A DNA stretch of 7,693 nucleotides from contig JADFTO010000133.1 of the NCBI GenBank assembly GCA_022560215.1, positions 1-7,693 on the forward strand, read 5' to 3'. The translations under genes were made by a program, and so were the position numbers. Within the stretch, counting starts at the first letter, position 1. Every line of letters begins with the position of its first letter. The notes beneath the pieces were generated by a model. It did not search any database, was not told the origin of the DNA, and saw only the letters and a list, made by a program, of their open reading frames with translations. Below, in pieces: positions 7,107-7,693 of the stretch. The DNA is from Pseudomonadota bacterium. Lineage in GTDB: Bacteria > Pseudomonadota > Alphaproteobacteria > Rhodospirillales > 2-02-FULL-58-16.

Positions 7107-7514
7107 ATGGCCAGACGGGAAAACAACAGCCAGCGCCAGTTCAAGGTTGGTGAGGTGGTGCGCCACGCGCTCGCATCCATCCTGGAGCGCGGCCAGGTTC
7201 GCGGCCTCGGGGACGTCACGGTCACCGTCACCGAGGTTCGCATGAGCCCCGACCTGCGCAACGCGGACGCCTTCGTCATTCCCCTCGGCGGCGGCGACGG
7301 GAGCGCCGCGGTGGAGGCGCTCACCCGGGCCAAGCCGTTCCTGCGCCGCCAGGTGGCCCGGTCCGTTTCTCTCAAGTACGTCCCCGACATCTTCTTTATC
7401 GCCGACGCCTCCTTCGACGAGGCGGGACGCATCGACGCCCTGTTGCGCCGTCCGGACGTGGCCCGCGACCTGGAGCGCGGGCGGGACGACGAGGACGGAG
7501 GCCATGGGCGGTAA
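7107..7514 (+). CDS. rbfA: Ribosome-binding factor A
   Basis: RbfA is a small KH-fold protein that binds the 30S subunit near the 16S rRNA 5' helix and is needed for late maturation and cold adaptation. The 135 residues are a usual length. The N-terminal helix QRQFKVGEVVRHALASILERG, the strand VTVTEVRMSPDLRNADAFVIPLGG and the C-terminal helix-strand segment (KPFLRRQVARSVSLKYVPDI...F, DEAGRIDALL) match the family order. The last 15 or so residues are charged (RDLERGRDDEDGGHGR) and probably disordered. The start ATG at 7107 has only a weak purine run (GAAGA, 7096-7100) upstream. It follows infB after a 42-base gap, and its end overlaps truB by 11 bases, so it belongs to the same operon. Confidence 0.93.
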   Translation: MARRENNSQRQFKVGEVVRHALASILERGQVRGLGDVTVTVTEVRMSPDLRNADAFVIPLGGGDGSAAVEALTRAKPFLRRQVARSVSLKYVPDIFFIADASFDEAGRIDALLRRPDVARDLERGRDDEDGGHGR

Positions 7515-7693
7515 GCGCGGCGGCAAGCCCATCCACGGCTGGCTCAACATCGACAAGCCGGCCGGTATGACGTCGAACGCCGTGGTCGGCCGGGTGCGCA
7601 AGATCACCGGGGCCGCCAAGGTGGGCCACGGGGGCACCCTTGATCCACTGGCGACCGGGGTCCTGCCGGTGGCGCTCGGCGAGGCCACCAAGA
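7504..7693 (+). CDS. truB: tRNA pseudouridine-55 synthase TruB (5' part)
   Basis: TruB converts U55 in the T-loop of tRNAs to pseudouridine and also acts as a tRNA folding chaperone. Sixty-three residues are present before the window edge, out of about 300. They include GWLNIDKPAGMTSN (12-25) and VGHGGTLDPLATGVLP (40-55), with the catalytic aspartate at residue 47 (D of the T-L-D-P motif, equivalent to Asp48 in E. coli), and LGEATK at the edge. The ATG at 7504 lies within the last codons of rbfA in another frame. GGAGG at 7497-7501 is only two bases away, close for a Shine-Dalgarno, so coupling from rbfA is likely. This is the normal downstream partner of rbfA. Confidence 0.95.
   Translation, partial: MGGKRGGKPIHGWLNIDKPAGMTSNAVVGRVRKITGAAKVGHGGTLDPLATGVLPVALGEATK

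Noticed and set aside
3939..7691. Very long minus-strand open frame (1250 codons) opposite ylxR, infB, rbfA and truB
   Set aside because: The plus strand carries unmistakable intact genes here. In very GC-rich DNA with G/C in third positions the opposite strand rarely meets stop codons. The translation is compositionally odd (His, Gly, Leu, Arg-rich) and shows no domain I recognise.

Overview
The window reads as a GC-rich alphaproteobacterial translation and transcription-factor locus, with a damaged or chimeric left end. From about position 405 to the right edge, the plus strand carries metK (3' part only), trmB, rimP, nusA, a YlxR/L7Ae-type RNA-binding protein gene, infB, rbfA and the start of truB. 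The order rimP-nusA-ylxR-infB-rbfA-truB is the classic bacterial nusA-infB operon. Having metK-trmB directly upstream, together with the fused YlxR plus L7Ae-like protein, is typical of Alphaproteobacteria, and I would lean towards a Rhodospirillales-like member. That placement is inferred from gene order and protein character only.

Layout. Positions 1-400 hold two gene fragments that do not belong to this operon: a MutL ATPase-domain piece (3 to about 116) and a piece resembling the end of the ATP-binding domain of PEP synthase or pyruvate phosphate dikinase (about 119-382). Both are broken, lie in different frames, and use many more A/T-ending codons than everything downstream. At about 387-410 the sequence passes abruptly into the C-terminal 40-45% of metK. 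The trmB gene starts with TTG overlapping the metK stop. A 148-base spacer (1637-1784) carries a possible promoter and two hairpins, the second followed by a T-rich stretch. This looks like the attenuator-type leader known upstream of rimP.

From rimP on, the genes are tightly packed. There are start/stop overlaps at rimP-nusA (ATGA), nusA-ylxR (TGATG), ylxR-infB (ATGA) and rbfA-truB (11 bases). Only infB-rbfA has a short gap (42 bases), filled by a strong GC hairpin without a U-tract. The products work in related steps: NusA in elongation, pausing and antitermination; RimP and RbfA in 30S subunit maturation; IF-2 in subunit joining and initiator tRNA placement; TrmB and TruB in tRNA modification; and MetK in supplying the S-adenosylmethionine that TrmB uses.

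I found no mobile element, CRISPR array, tRNA or rRNA gene, and no convincing new system. The points most worth checking are the three-way junction at the left end, the in-frame 42-base tandem repeat that gives NusA an acidic tail, and the rimP leader with a possible alternative pairing.
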